Shown here: positions 15,973 to 24,880 of the stretch, piece by piece | Layout of the letters: every line of letters begins with the position of its first letter | Position numbering within the stretch: position 1 is the first letter of the stretch | NCBI RefSeq assembly: GCF_013378055.1 | Contig: NZ_CP051130.1 | Coordinates: forward strand, 1,984,001 to 2,048,000 | Source of the DNA: Parasphingopyxis sp. CP4 | Lineage (GTDB): Bacteria > Pseudomonadota > Alphaproteobacteria > Sphingomonadales > Sphingomonadaceae | Length of the DNA: 64,000 nt | Reading direction: 5' to 3' | The notes under the pieces: generated by a model | What the model saw: the letters and a program-made list of their open reading frames with translations, nothing else | Told to the model about the DNA's origin: nothing | The model's database searches: none | Made by a program: the position numbers and the translations under genes

Positions 15973-16524
15973 CTAATTCGCCGCTGCCAGGGTCACGACA
16001 ATCTGACCTTGGTAACTGGGATCGGACACAAGACGCAGCGATTGCCCGCCATCTGTGTTGAACTCGCTAATCGCTACAACGATGTCGCCTGCAAATGCCA
16101 CCGGCTGGTCCTGCGATGCATCCGGATTGGTCGAAGACCCTGTCACAAATGTAGCCGGCGTTTGCGTCCATCCACTGGCCTGGGCCGTATAATGGATCGT
16201 CCGCGAAAAACCGTTCGGAGCATTGGACGTGAAGTTCTGCGAAACCAGCGGCGTTGCCGTAATCGACAAGGTACTCGCCCCGCCGCAGAATGCGCCGACC
16301 AATGTCTTGGGAGGAGCCGCCAGATCGGACCGCAACCGGCCGCTCGACGTTTCACTCAGGATCCCCAGGTCGAACACATCGTTTCCACCCTGAAGCGTTC
16401 CGGCGAAGCAGAGATTCGTCACGAAGCCTTCCACATTGACCTGGCCACCGACCTGCGCATGAGCAGGCATGGACGCAAGCAAGGCGGCGATTCCGATGGC
16501 CGGAATTTTCAACTCCTTGATCAT
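15973..16524 (-). CDS. Secreted pilus subunit (type A, most divergent paralogue)
   Basis: About 183 residues. ATG 16524 is used; a TTG three codons upstream (16533) has GGAGG at ideal spacing and may be the true start. The signal peptide ends MPAHAQ. The mature protein begins VGGQVNVEGFVTNLCFAG, the type A hallmark (short strand, then Cys), has a second Cys pair region (VGAFCGGAST) and ends in the strand YQGQIVVTLAAAN. It is the last and most diverged of five consecutive type A genes. Confidence 0.78.
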   Translation of the reverse strand: MIKELKIPAIGIAALLASMPAHAQVGGQVNVEGFVTNLCFAGTLQGGNDVFDLGILSETSSGRLRSDLAAPPKTLVGAFCGGASTLSITATPLVSQNFTSNAPNGFSRTIHYTAQASGWTQTPATFVTGSSTNPDASQDQPVAFAGDIVVAISEFNTDGGQSLRLVSDPSYQGQIVVTLAAAN

Positions 16525-16570
16525 ATCCTTCAACTCAACCTCCAAATGGCTTTCGTCGCAGCTCTTCAGC

Positions 16571-17182
16571 TTACGTGTTCGGCGAAATCGTGATCGAAAT
16601 GACGCCCAGATACTGGCCGACGACGAGAATGTTGGTGTTGCCGCCAACCGTATCGAGATCGAAGACGCTAACCGACACATTATCCTGCGGCCCAGCAGCG
16701 ATCAGATCGTTCAGCGGACCACCGCCACCAACTGCATCTGATGTGCGGGTATCGAATGGGACAACCCCGCCAGACGCCGTGTTGATCGCAACGCGCGCGG
16801 TATAGTCGATCATATCGGCATAACCTGCGGCTGGTGTGATCTGATCCGGCGCTTCTTCGAGCGGCGTCGCACTGATCGTAACCTGCGGATTATTGTCCGT
16901 GCAGACAACGCGGGTCGTGAACGTGCCGGCGGGAGAGGCCGACGACGAACCGATCAGCGTGTCTTTCAAGGTACCGTCTGAATCGTTCAGTTCACCCAGC
17001 GAAATCGTGCCGGTGAAGGAATCCGTCGGGCTGCCGCCGTCCGGTATCACTGCGCAGATGCCGGTTACGCTGCCGGTCACATTGACCGCACCAGTGACCG
17101 AGCTTCCGCCTTCCGTCTGCGCGGCAACCGGGCCGGCAAATGCAACGGTAGCGGCTGCTGCAACAAGAACTGATTTCCTCAT
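16571..17182 (-). CDS. Secreted pilus subunit (type A paralogue)
   Basis: 203 residues with AAGGAG before ATG 17182 (the frame is open to 17212 but the SD marks this start). It has a signal peptide (VLVAAAATVAFAGPVAAQ), a mature start with GAVNVTGSVTGICAV, a second cysteine in RVVCTDNNPQVTISA, and a terminal strand VVGQYLGVISITISPNT. The pattern of a repeated valine-rich first strand, a Cys near residue 43 and a C-terminal GxYxGxIxITI strand is shared with the next three genes. Probably a pilus rod or minor subunit assembled by the chaperone-usher pair. Confidence 0.8.
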   Translation of the reverse strand: MRKSVLVAAAATVAFAGPVAAQTEGGSSVTGAVNVTGSVTGICAVIPDGGSPTDSFTGTISLGELNDSDGTLKDTLIGSSSASPAGTFTTRVVCTDNNPQVTISATPLEEAPDQITPAAGYADMIDYTARVAINTASGGVVPFDTRTSDAVGGGGPLNDLIAAGPQDNVSVSVFDLDTVGGNTNILVVGQYLGVISITISPNT

Positions 17183-17221
17183 TTTACGCTCCTTGAGTAA
17201 CGTCTTTGTCAATCGTTCCGA

Positions 17222-17809
17222 CTAGGTGGTCGGGGCGATCGTAATCGTGATGAGACCGGTATAGTTCGGGTCTGCGACCAGAACGTCGGTCGCGTTCGGC
17301 GTCCGGAAATTGGATCCGGCGACATTTACGTTGGTGCCACCAGTTGCGAGGCGATCACTCAACGATGCAGCAGCCGGCGTGCCAGCTGTGGTGTCGTTGC
17401 TCACCGTCTGCGAACCATTTGCGACCAGCGAGAAGGTGATGTCCGCCTGATAGTCGATGGTGTTGGCATAACCCGCCGGAGCAGAGTTAGCCGAAACGAT
17501 CGGATCTGCGTCAACCGTCACTGCCGGATTGGCCGTCGTGCAAACAACGCGGAAGTCGACATCGGAAGCGCCCGTGCCGCCAGCGTTAAAGTCCGCTTCG
17601 ATACCCGTGCGCAGCGTACCGTCTGCCTGGGCCAGCTCGCCAAGGTCGATGGTCGTGGTGAATGTGTTTCCAGCCGGGCCCGGATCGGTGACGAGGCATT
17701 TCTCGCCAACGCTGCCGGTAATGTTAACGGTGCCGGTTACGGACTGAGCCGCAGCCGGGGCAGCTGCCGTCATGGCAATCGCCGTTGCAATCAGTAAAGT
17801 GGTACGCAT
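17222..17809 (-). CDS. Secreted pilus subunit (type A paralogue)
   Basis: 195 residues with GGGAG before ATG 17809. The signal peptide ends APAAAQ and the mature N-terminus is SVTGTVNITGSVGEKCLV. The block DLGELAQADGTLR, the disulfide partner VVCTTANPAVTVDADPI and the final strand LVADPNYTGLITITIAP are close to those of the two upstream paralogues. Such closeness indicates recent tandem duplication. The stop lies 39 bp before the next gene, so all type A genes are on one transcript. Confidence 0.82.
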   Translation of the reverse strand: MRTTLLIATAIAMTAAAPAAAQSVTGTVNITGSVGEKCLVTDPGPAGNTFTTTIDLGELAQADGTLRTGIEADFNAGGTGASDVDFRVVCTTANPAVTVDADPIVSANSAPAGYANTIDYQADITFSLVANGSQTVSNDTTAGTPAAASLSDRLATGGTNVNVAGSNFRTPNATDVLVADPNYTGLITITIAPTT

Positions 17810-17847
17810 TGATATTCTCCCATTCAAATTCTGTAGCGACCGCGCCT

Positions 17848-18444
17848 TCATGTTGATGGCGCGATGGTGATGTTGATGACCCCCGAATAGGCACCGGCGA
17901 CGAGGACGTCGCTTGCGTTGCCTGCAGTAAATCCTGTTGCGGTAACGGTAAGATTATTCTGACCCGTCACGAGCCGCGCATTCAGCGATTGCGATGAAGC
18001 AGCACCCGCCGATGAGAGGTTCGAGACGGCCTGCGAACCGCCATTTACAAGGTTCAGTGTGACCTGAGATGTATAGTCGACACGAGCCGAATATCCGGTC
18101 GGCGCAGTGCCGCCGCCATTCAGGATCGGGTCAGCGTCAACCGTCACGAACGGCGCGGCGGTTGTGCAGACGATCTGGAACTGGAGATTGGCGACCTGCG
18201 TCCCGCCCGCGTTAAACCGTGCGGTAAGGACGCCATCATCTTCAAGCGTGCCATTGGCCCGCGAGATATCGCCAAGATCAACCGTGCTCAGAAAGCTCTG
18301 GCTGGCCGGACCAGGCGATACGACCTGGCATTTCGGCGCAACCGTTCCGCTGACATTGATCGTGCCAGAGACGATCTGGCCAGACGCAGGGGCTGCGATC
18401 GTCGCGATCGCGATTGCCAATGCTCCTAGTCCGATCTTTCTCAT
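17848..18444 (-). CDS. Secreted pilus subunit (type A paralogue)
   Basis: 198 residues. I choose ATG 18444 (MRKIGLGALA) because AGAGGA lies 9 nt upstream; two in-frame ATGs at 18465 and 18453 are less well spaced. The signal peptide ends PASGQ. It contains SGTINVSGTVAPKCQV, the DLGDISRANGTL block, IVCTTAAPFVTVDADPI and the terminal strand VAGAYSGVINITIAPST. Most similar to the immediately upstream gene. A structural pilin role is inferred. Confidence 0.82.
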   Translation of the reverse strand: MRKIGLGALAIAIATIAAPASGQIVSGTINVSGTVAPKCQVVSPGPASQSFLSTVDLGDISRANGTLEDDGVLTARFNAGGTQVANLQFQIVCTTAAPFVTVDADPILNGGGTAPTGYSARVDYTSQVTLNLVNGGSQAVSNLSSAGAASSQSLNARLVTGQNNLTVTATGFTAGNASDVLVAGAYSGVINITIAPST

Positions 18445-18486
18445 ATCATGCATTCCTCTGGACACTCTCGCCTATCTGCTCTCGAC

Positions 18487-19077
18487 CTATGGTGCCGGTG
18501 CGATCGTAATGTTGATCACGCCCGCATAAGCACCCGCCACCAGAACGTCGGTTGCGTTCGCCGTTGCAAAGTTGCTGGCGGTGACGGTGACATTGGAACC
18601 ACCGGTTACCAGGCGGCCGTTCAATGCCGTGCTGGTTGCCGAAGCCGCGGTCGATGCGTTGTTGACAGTCACGCTGCCCGGAATTGTCGTGAAAACTACG
18701 GTGCCGGTGTAGTCAACGCGATTGGCATAGCCGGTAGCTGCCGGGGTTGCGCTCACGATCGGGTCGGAATCGACAGTCACCTGCGGCGTTGCGGTGTTGC
18801 ACACGACCTGGAACTGCAGATTAGCCGTTTGCGATCCACCCGCATTGAACAGGGCTGCAAGCGTCGCGCTCGGCAGCAATGTGCCGTCAGCGGCCGAAAT
18901 ATCGCCCAGATCCACCGTGCTGGTGAAGCTCGAGCCAGCCGGCCCCGGCGAAACCACCTGGCATTTGCCCGGTACATTGGCCGTGATATTCACCACGCCA
19001 TTGACCGATTGGCTCAGTGCCGGGGTCGCTGCCAAGGCAAGCGCTGCCGTCATCGATCCAAAAACAATCTTCTTCAT
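18487..19077 (-). CDS. Secreted pilus subunit (type A paralogue)
   Basis: 196 residues with GGAG about 9 nt before ATG 19077 and a signal peptide (AALALAATPALSQ). It has the type A features SVNGVVNITANVPGKCQVV, DLGDISAADGTL, VVCNTATPQVTVDSDPI and a final strand LVAGAYAGVINITIAP. It is the first type A gene in the operon, the usual place of the major rod subunit, but which paralogue dominates the pilus cannot be read from sequence. Confidence 0.82.
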   Translation of the reverse strand: MKKIVFGSMTAALALAATPALSQSVNGVVNITANVPGKCQVVSPGPAGSSFTSTVDLGDISAADGTLLPSATLAALFNAGGSQTANLQFQVVCNTATPQVTVDSDPIVSATPAATGYANRVDYTGTVVFTTIPGSVTVNNASTAASATSTALNGRLVTGGSNVTVTASNFATANATDVLVAGAYAGVINITIAPAP

Positions 19078-19108
19078 CTCATTAACTCCAATCTACTGCA
19101 CGAACCGA

Positions 19109-19741
19109 TTAGGGCGCCGCGCTCAGGGTTACCGTCAAAATATCCGAATAGGCGCCATCCACGAGGACACTGACGCCGGCATAAACCGGCGCACTGACCC
19201 GCACATAGGAACCGCTCTGGCCGACCGAAGGCGACGCGACATAAGCGCCCACCGTCTCGGTAGCCGTACCGAAAAAGGTGCATGTATTGCCGGCGTTAAG
19301 TTCAGCCGCGGCACATGTATCGTTGACATTGTCATTGCTGTCGTTGGCGACAACGTTGAGCTCTACATTATAGGGCGCGAGCGTCGTGTAGCCGGTCGGC
19401 ACTGTGCCGTTCGTCAGCAAGCCGCCATTTTGTGATGTAATCGCCACGCGCGACGGACCCGAACATTCCAGCTGGAATGCGAAGTCAGTCTGCGGAATTC
19501 CGTTTACGTCGAAATCGGGTTGGTTCACCGAACCGTTCGGCGCCTGGGCGAAACCGCACCGGGCTGTAACCTGCGCCGTTACCGGGATACTTAGTTGTCC
19601 CGTATATGGCGGGGGCGCACCAAGACCTGCCTGATCGGAGCTATAAACAACACCGGTCTGCAATTGCGCCTGCGCGCTCGCCTGGGTCGCCAGGAGCGCG
19701 GCACCAAAAATTCCGATCACGATGTGAGCCGATGCTCGCAT
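19109..19741 (-). CDS. Secreted pilus subunit, first gene of the chaperone-usher operon
   Basis: 210 residues from ATG 19741 with a strong GGGGGAAG SD; the open frame upstream to 19798 lacks one. The signal peptide ends ATQASAQAQ. Four cysteines (TARCGFAQ, QLECSGPS, NDTCAAAE, GNTCTFFG) suggest two disulfides, twice as many as in the other subunits. It ends with the pilin-like strand VDGAYSDILTVTLSAAP. It is distinct from both type A and type B. As first gene it could be the major subunit or a base subunit. Confidence 0.78.
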   Translation of the reverse strand: MRASAHIVIGIFGAALLATQASAQAQLQTGVVYSSDQAGLGAPPPYTGQLSIPVTAQVTARCGFAQAPNGSVNQPDFDVNGIPQTDFAFQLECSGPSRVAITSQNGGLLTNGTVPTGYTTLAPYNVELNVVANDSNDNVNDTCAAAELNAGNTCTFFGTATETVGAYVASPSVGQSGSYVRVSAPVYAGVSVLVDGAYSDILTVTLSAAP

Positions 19742-20333
19742 CAACTTCCCCCCCAACAATATTTGCGACCTTGAGTGACGGGAGGCGAATAAACTCAACT
19801 AAACCGCCTCGCCCTCGTCGCACATAAGGATTCCGCCGATCGGGACTCAATGCAAGGAAAATTTAAGAATTTGTTCACCATTGCCCCAATTCGGAGCGGA
19901 TCTGACTATTGTATAGAAGGCTAATAAATTGGCTTGGTTATACTATAGAAGCCCATAATTGCTCGTTTATAGGTGATAGTTAGGAATATTATTGTTAACC
20001 TTTGTTTTATTTACTTACCTAGCCCTAACACTAATTTCATTTTTGCTCGGTCTTATTAGTATCACTTGGAATTCTCTGTACCTCTATTCTTTAATATCCA
20101 TATTTATATTTAAATACCGAAGAAATTCAGGCGAGGTCGCTATGGTTGCTACATTGAGAAAAATGAAGGTTAATCTAGGGTTACGAGCTTTCCGGGCGCT
20201 TCAAAACGATTCAGATATGGACGAATCGGGACTATCCCCTGGAACGAATCGGTTTCATTTCGCGAGTCGTTTTTCAGTTGCCGGTGCTGCAACCACATGA
20301 GTCTCATTGCCCGGGGCGGCGGTCCGAACCTGT
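19742..20333. other. AT-rich intergenic region between the two pilus operons
   Basis: 592 bp, markedly AT-rich from about 19860 to 20170 compared with its neighbours. It lies upstream of the chaperone-usher operon (start 19741) and downstream of the tad operon end (20334), so it should hold the chaperone-usher promoter. A TTG-initiated plus-strand frame at 19992-20300 begins with two hydrophobic stretches but has no ribosome-binding site or recognisable family, and I do not call it a gene. Confidence 0.5.
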
Positions 20334-20891
20334 CTAGCGCTCTGCTTCGGATTCCGAGCCCATGGCAAATGGATCCTGATCGAGAACCGACACAGGCTCT
20401 GCTTCGCGGTCGGCAATCAGAGTCGACGCAATCGCCCCAGCCGCAATAGCCAGCCCATAGGGAATAAGACTCCCTTTTTGCAGGCCCTTAAAGCCGGTCA
20501 CCTGCACCCAGACTTGCGGGACCGCTGCTCTCAGGAGCAGCAACAGTAGGGCAACAACCCCGCCAAAAATGGCAACCGCCGTCAAAAGCCACAGGATGTT
20601 GAATATCCCATAGGCGGCCGAGCTGGCTGCCAACAATTTCACGTCGCCACCACCCATCCATCCGCGCGAGAATAGCAGAATTCCGATACCCAGCACGACA
20701 ATGAAGGACGCCAGATGCTGCCACCATTGTCCAGGCGGAAGGCTCAACACGACTGCGGTTCCGGAGACCAGCAGAAGAGCAACGGACAGCAGGTTCGAAA
20801 TTCTAAGGCTTTTCAGGTCCTGTATCGCTGCCAGAATCAGGATAACGATATAGGCGATCATCAATGCAGGTGTGTCGATAATGGGTGTCAT
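20334..20891 (-). CDS. cpaA: Flp prepilin peptidase (A24 family)
   Basis: 185 residues with about five hydrophobic segments. The aspartyl-protease pair of the A24 family is visible as D25 (IQDLKSLRI) and D83 in the GGGD motif (MGGGDVKLLAA). The short form without an N-methyltransferase domain is typical of CpaA/TadV, which cleaves the Flp prepilin at its Gly/Ala junction in the inner membrane. It is the last gene of the tad operon and overlaps the upstream TPR gene as ATGA. The acidic C-terminal tail (ADREAEPVSVLDQDPF) is cytoplasmic. Confidence 0.92.
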   Translation of the reverse strand: MTPIIDTPALMIAYIVILILAAIQDLKSLRISNLLSVALLLVSGTAVVLSLPPGQWWQHLASFIVVLGIGILLFSRGWMGGGDVKLLAASSAAYGIFNILWLLTAVAIFGGVVALLLLLLRAAVPQVWVQVTGFKGLQKGSLIPYGLAIAAGAIASTLIADREAEPVSVLDQDPFAMGSESEAER

Positions 20892-21700
20892 TGGGCCTCC
20901 TGAGCCAAGCTACGGTTGCGCGCTGCACGGGCAAAATAGACATCGCTGGCCTCGATCGCCTGGTCGAAAAGGCGTTCTGCATCTGCATAATTGCCCGCCA
21001 GCATGGCGCCATACCCCGCATCATTGAGGCGTGATGCCCAATCCCGCGCGCTCTCCGCCGGGAGCTGATACTGGGGATAATTGCCAAGCATTGCCGCTGC
21101 GATCAGGCGATTGCGCCCGATGCGCCTATCGTCAGGCGCCAGGCGCTGCGCTGCTTCGAGGAACGGCAATGCCTCTTCAGCCCTGCGTTGCATGATCAGT
21201 GAATAGCCTCTGTTGTTCCAAGCAGATGGCTCCTCGGGCGCGAGCGCGAGGGCTTGTTCGTAGGCCAGCGTACTTTCCGCCCAATGGCGTCGGCTATCAA
21301 GCACAATACCCAGCGAACTCCATGCCTGCCAGTCCGCATCCGGCATCATAGTGGCGCGCATCAGCCAATCGAGAGCTGCCGCATTATCGCCCTGCCGCAT
21401 TGCCGCACGACCAGCGCCAGACGCGTACTGCGGATTTTCCGGATTATCGACAGCAAGCGCTTCAAAGCGCGATCGTGCGTCGGCAAGTTCGCCTTGTTGC
21501 AATCTCAGCGCTGCAGCTAGCGCAAGATATCGCTCCTCGCTCGAGCAGGCCGTAGTCGCCGCTTCCAGCATCTCTTGCGCCTGGATCAGACGATTTGCTG
21601 CGATAGCCTGTTCAGCAAAATCGAGATCGGCGAACGCGCATGCATGGGCTGGGCTGGCGGGCAGCGCACAGACGCAGATAGCCCATGCCCACAGCCTCAT
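20888..21700 (-). CDS. tadD: TadD-like tetratricopeptide protein
   Basis: 270 residues with an N-terminal signal peptide (ICVCALPASPAHA) and about five TPR-like helical pairs, clearest at WSSLGIVLDSRRHWAESTLA and AWNNRGYSLIMQRRAEEALP. TadD proteins are periplasmic or lipoprotein TPR factors needed for secretin assembly in Tad systems. It overlaps the upstream TPR gene and downstream cpaA by 4 nt on each side. It lacks a lipobox, so it is probably a soluble periplasmic protein. Two consecutive TPR genes here suggest a split of the TadD role. Confidence 0.8.
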   Translation of the reverse strand: MRLWAWAICVCALPASPAHACAFADLDFAEQAIAANRLIQAQEMLEAATTACSSEERYLALAAALRLQQGELADARSRFEALAVDNPENPQYASGAGRAAMRQGDNAAALDWLMRATMMPDADWQAWSSLGIVLDSRRHWAESTLAYEQALALAPEEPSAWNNRGYSLIMQRRAEEALPFLEAAQRLAPDDRRIGRNRLIAAAMLGNYPQYQLPAESARDWASRLNDAGYGAMLAGNYADAERLFDQAIEASDVYFARAARNRSLAQEAQ

Positions 21701-22917
21701 AACGCGATAAACCGGGCCTGCAGCATATAGTCGAACGGAACCGAATTCTCACCGAGCACCAGCGTGATTTGCCGGTTTGAATTGCGTTCGCGCATTTCCA
21801 TCGGGATGGGGATCGCCTGAGCTAAAGTTTCGGCTTCGTCCCTGTCTGATGCCGCGAAATAGAGCGCGGTACCTTCCCGCATGCGCCGCGCGTCACCAAC
21901 ACGAATCTGCGATGCACCGAGTGTTCTGAGATGCGTCCGCATTCGTGCAGCCTGACCACGACGTCCGACGCCGTTCAAAACCGTTATTGGCTGGTCAATG
22001 GCGGGCACCTCGGCATTTGCAATGCCCCAACTCGCCTGAAGACCAGCCTTCGTCGTCTTCAAGCTGGCATCCCCATAGTCTGCGCTCGCGATCATTCTGC
22101 CGATTGGCCGCCGCACAAGATCCATTGCCATTGCCGGAGCGACGGCGCTGGCAATGCGTTCCCATGCTTCGTCACGGGAAACACTCGGCGTAGCCTGGGC
22201 AATTTGCCAGCTCCATTCACGCTGCTCGTCGGGGTCATGTACCAGGCTGACCGATGTGGTGAGCTCTGCTGTCTGAACTGTGGCGCGTGCTTCAATCGGC
22301 CGAATTGGCTCGATCTCTTCCGGTGCCTGGGCCGTGATTTGCGGGACAGCCTCGGCTAGCTCTCCGACGAGCTGCGCACTGATCAATTCCGGATCCACTT
22401 CAGGTTCAACGTCCACAATGGTCGCAGATGCAACAATGATCGGTGCGACTGAAGGCGCGACCTGTTCCTCAGATCGCAGCGCCTCTGCTCGCTGCTCCAC
22501 CGCTTGCCTCTCAAGCGCTGCTGTCTCCAGTTCGAATGCTTCGGCTTCGTCCGTCCGCCGCTGCATGCGCAAAGACAGGGTATAGTTATGGCGGACCGCA
22601 CGGTCAGCCGGTGCTAGTGCCAGCGCCTCTTGGTAGTAGCGATCGGCAAGATCGAACCGCTGCATCTGGTCATAACAGGCCGCCAGGCCGTTATAGGCTG
22701 CAGCATTTTGATTATCGTGACGGATAGCCGCACGAAATTGCTGGGCCGCCAAGGCATAATTGCCCGACCGAAACAAACCGCGCGCATGCTCAAGCAATCG
22801 GTTTTGCTCCACTGCTGCATCGGGATGAGTCTGCACCGCTCGCAGTTCGACATTCCCTGAGGTGCAGCCGACCAAAAGTGCAAGTGCGGATATGTTGAGA
22901 AGTTTGCGGGACATCAC
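21697..22917 (-). CDS. TPR lipoprotein with C-terminal LytR_C domain
   Basis: 406 residues. The N-terminus is a lipoprotein signal with lipobox LLVGC (Cys 18). TPR units follow at about residues 40-125 (ALAAQQFRAAI, AYNGLAACYDQMQRFDLADRY), then a low-complexity Glu/Ala linker. The C-terminal region has the LytR_C/SPOR-like pattern (ITVLNGVGRRGQAARMRTHL, then a Glu/Ala repeat and QITLVLG). Such proteins occur in sphingomonad tad loci and may bind peptidoglycan while supporting secretin assembly. It shares 4-nt overlaps with tadC upstream and the tadD-like gene downstream. Confidence 0.82.
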   Translation of the reverse strand: MMSRKLLNISALALLVGCTSGNVELRAVQTHPDAAVEQNRLLEHARGLFRSGNYALAAQQFRAAIRHDNQNAAAYNGLAACYDQMQRFDLADRYYQEALALAPADRAVRHNYTLSLRMQRRTDEAEAFELETAALERQAVEQRAEALRSEEQVAPSVAPIIVASATIVDVEPEVDPELISAQLVGELAEAVPQITAQAPEEIEPIRPIEARATVQTAELTTSVSLVHDPDEQREWSWQIAQATPSVSRDEAWERIASAVAPAMAMDLVRRPIGRMIASADYGDASLKTTKAGLQASWGIANAEVPAIDQPITVLNGVGRRGQAARMRTHLRTLGASQIRVGDARRMREGTALYFAASDRDEAETLAQAIPIPMEMRERNSNRQITLVLGENSVPFDYMLQARFIAL

Positions 22918-23876
22918 GGTCCTCCCAATGTCGGGATAAGGTTACGGACGACGCGGATTACAGCTGGAAGCATCAATATGCCGATCATGACCGGTAATAG
23001 ACAACCGACAAGGGGCAGCGAGAGCAGCACGGGAAGACGATGCGCCTTTTCTTCTGCGCGCAGGCGGCGTTTCTCGCGCATCTCTGATGCGTAGATTCTC
23101 AACGTTGTGGCAATGCTCGATCCGAGCTTGCTCGATTGGATCATCAAGGTGGCAAAGGACTGGATCTCATCGATCCCGGCCCGTTCGGCCATACGACGCA
23201 ACGCATCTTCGCGATTCTGGCCAGCCCGCAGCTCTAGGACCACCGCCCCAAGCATGTCTGCAATCAACGGATGGGACTTGGTCATTTCACGCCCGACCCG
23301 GTCAAATGCAGATTCCAGTCCCAATCCCGCCTCGACACAAACCAGCATCAGATCGAGGGCATCGGGAAATCCGTTTGTCATGGCTTCGCGACGGCGATCG
23401 GCTTTCGCAGTGACAAACAGATTGGGCAGATAGAGGCCCAGCAAAGCGAGCAACACGCCGCCGACATAGAGCCGGATAAAACCAATCGTATTACCCATGA
23501 ACAGGGCTACGCCAACAAAGATTGCCGGCAAGGCCAATGTCATCACGAGCCGCGTCAGTGTAAATATTCTGGGCGCCGAAGGATGCGTGAATCCTGCTGC
23601 GCGGAGCTTTTCCCGCAGCTGATCATCTTTGGTGTCGGCAAGCGAAAAGCCCCGCTCTTCAATCGTATTAACAAGACGGACCCAGGCGCTGTTTGTCTCA
23701 TGACCCCTTAATGAACCCGCGTCGCTTTCGCTCGGGGGCGCCAGCTGTTCCGTGACGCGCGTGCGGACATTTTGCCGCGTCGCAATTGCACTCAAGATCC
23801 GGAAACTCACCAGCATCACAAACAGGAAAACCAGAAGCAAAAGGATTGGGCGGACAAGGCTGACAAAATCGATCAT
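22914..23876 (-). CDS. tadC: Tad inner-membrane platform protein TadC
   Basis: 320 residues of the type II secretion system F family. It has an N-terminal TM (PILLLLVFLFVMLVSFRIL), central TMs (VMTLALPAIFVGVALFM, YVGGVLLALLGLYLPNLF) and a C-terminal TM (LPLVGCLLPVMIGILML) flanking the cytoplasmic T2SSF domain (PDALDLMLVCVEAGLGLESA). With TadB it forms the inner-membrane platform that the CpaF ATPase drives. It lies 2 bp after tadB and overlaps the next gene. Confidence 0.93.
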   Translation of the reverse strand: MIDFVSLVRPILLLLVFLFVMLVSFRILSAIATRQNVRTRVTEQLAPPSESDAGSLRGHETNSAWVRLVNTIEERGFSLADTKDDQLREKLRAAGFTHPSAPRIFTLTRLVMTLALPAIFVGVALFMGNTIGFIRLYVGGVLLALLGLYLPNLFVTAKADRRREAMTNGFPDALDLMLVCVEAGLGLESAFDRVGREMTKSHPLIADMLGAVVLELRAGQNREDALRRMAERAGIDEIQSFATLMIQSSKLGSSIATTLRIYASEMREKRRLRAEEKAHRLPVLLSLPLVGCLLPVMIGILMLPAVIRVVRNLIPTLGGP

Positions 23877-23878
23877 GA

Positions 23879-24880
23879 TCAGACCTTCAGATCGATCATG
23901 CGACGGATCCAGATCACCCCGATCGTGAAAGCGACCAATAATCCGGCAAAGCCGGGGATGAACATCGGATCCTCAGCCACATCGAGATAAAATAGCGGGT
24001 TAGCCAGGAACAGGACGACAAAGGAAAAGATCGGTAGAGCCGTCAGAATCAGGGCCGTCATCCGCCCCTCTGAACTCAGCGCGCGAACCTTCAACATCAT
24101 ATTGGCCCGTTCGCGGATGACCTGAGACAGGTTTTCCAGGATTTCAGCAAGGTTCCCGCCCGTTTCGGATTGAATGGACAAGGACACCACGAACATTTGC
24201 ATGTCATCGAGATCGCATCGATCCGCCATGTCCTGCAACGCGTCTCGCAAATCGGCGCCATAGGTGACTTCGTCCGTTACAATTCCAAATTCGGATCCGA
24301 TCGGATCGCTCATCTCGGTGGTGAGCAGTTCCAAGGCCGCTGCCACAGGATGCCCCGCGCGCAACCCACGAACAAACACATCCAGCGCGACTGGGAATTG
24401 TTCGGTCAGCAGTTTCTTGCGCTTGTCTGCCATGCGCGCGAACAACATCAACGGAAAACCAAATCCGACAGCGACAGCAAATGTCCCTGCAAGAAAAATC
24501 TTGCCCGTGTTGATATCGGATCCGAGAAAATAGAGCAGCAGCATCACCAAAAGAAAAATGGTGAGGACCGCAATTGCGAGCGCAACGAGGATCGCATTCG
24601 CCTTGTAGACCAGACCTGCAGCACCCAACGTGCGCTCCAGGCGTTCTGAAAACGCAGAAATCGTCGCGGGTAGATAGGGATTACGGTCCGGTTTGTCGCG
24701 GCGCAGCCGGGCAACGACTTCGTCGCGACTGACACCTTTCGAAATCAGCTTCAGTCGTTTGTTGATCGTTCGGGATTCACCGCTCGAAGATCGCATATAT
24801 GCAATCACCCGCTCGCTGATCAGCAGCACAGCAACAAATACCAACAAGAGAATGAAGAGGCGCAGGATCTCCGGCGTCAT
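23879..24880 (-). CDS. tadB: Tad inner-membrane platform protein TadB
   Basis: 333 residues of the T2SSF family, with an N-terminal TM (LFILLLVFVAVLLISERVI), two central TMs around 115-160, the cytoplasmic domain with FPVALDVFVRGLRAGHPVAAAL and a conserved SIQSETGGNLAEILENLS motif, and a C-terminal TM pair. It pairs with TadC. Its start overlaps the cpaF stop (ATGA) and its stop is 2 bp from tadC, indicating tight co-translation. Confidence 0.93.
   Translation of the reverse strand: MTPEILRLFILLLVFVAVLLISERVIAYMRSSSGESRTINKRLKLISKGVSRDEVVARLRRDKPDRNPYLPATISAFSERLERTLGAAGLVYKANAILVALAIAVLTIFLLVMLLLYFLGSDINTGKIFLAGTFAVAVGFGFPLMLFARMADKRKKLLTEQFPVALDVFVRGLRAGHPVAAALELLTTEMSDPIGSEFGIVTDEVTYGADLRDALQDMADRCDLDDMQMFVVSLSIQSETGGNLAEILENLSQVIRERANMMLKVRALSSEGRMTALILTALPIFSFVVLFLANPLFYLDVAEDPMFIPGFAGLLVAFTIGVIWIRRMIDLKV

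Noticed and set aside
19992-20300. Plus-strand frame of 102 codons with two hydrophobic stretches
   Set aside because: It begins at TTG without a ribosome-binding site, lies in AT-rich DNA where hydrophobic frames arise by chance, and has no recognisable family.
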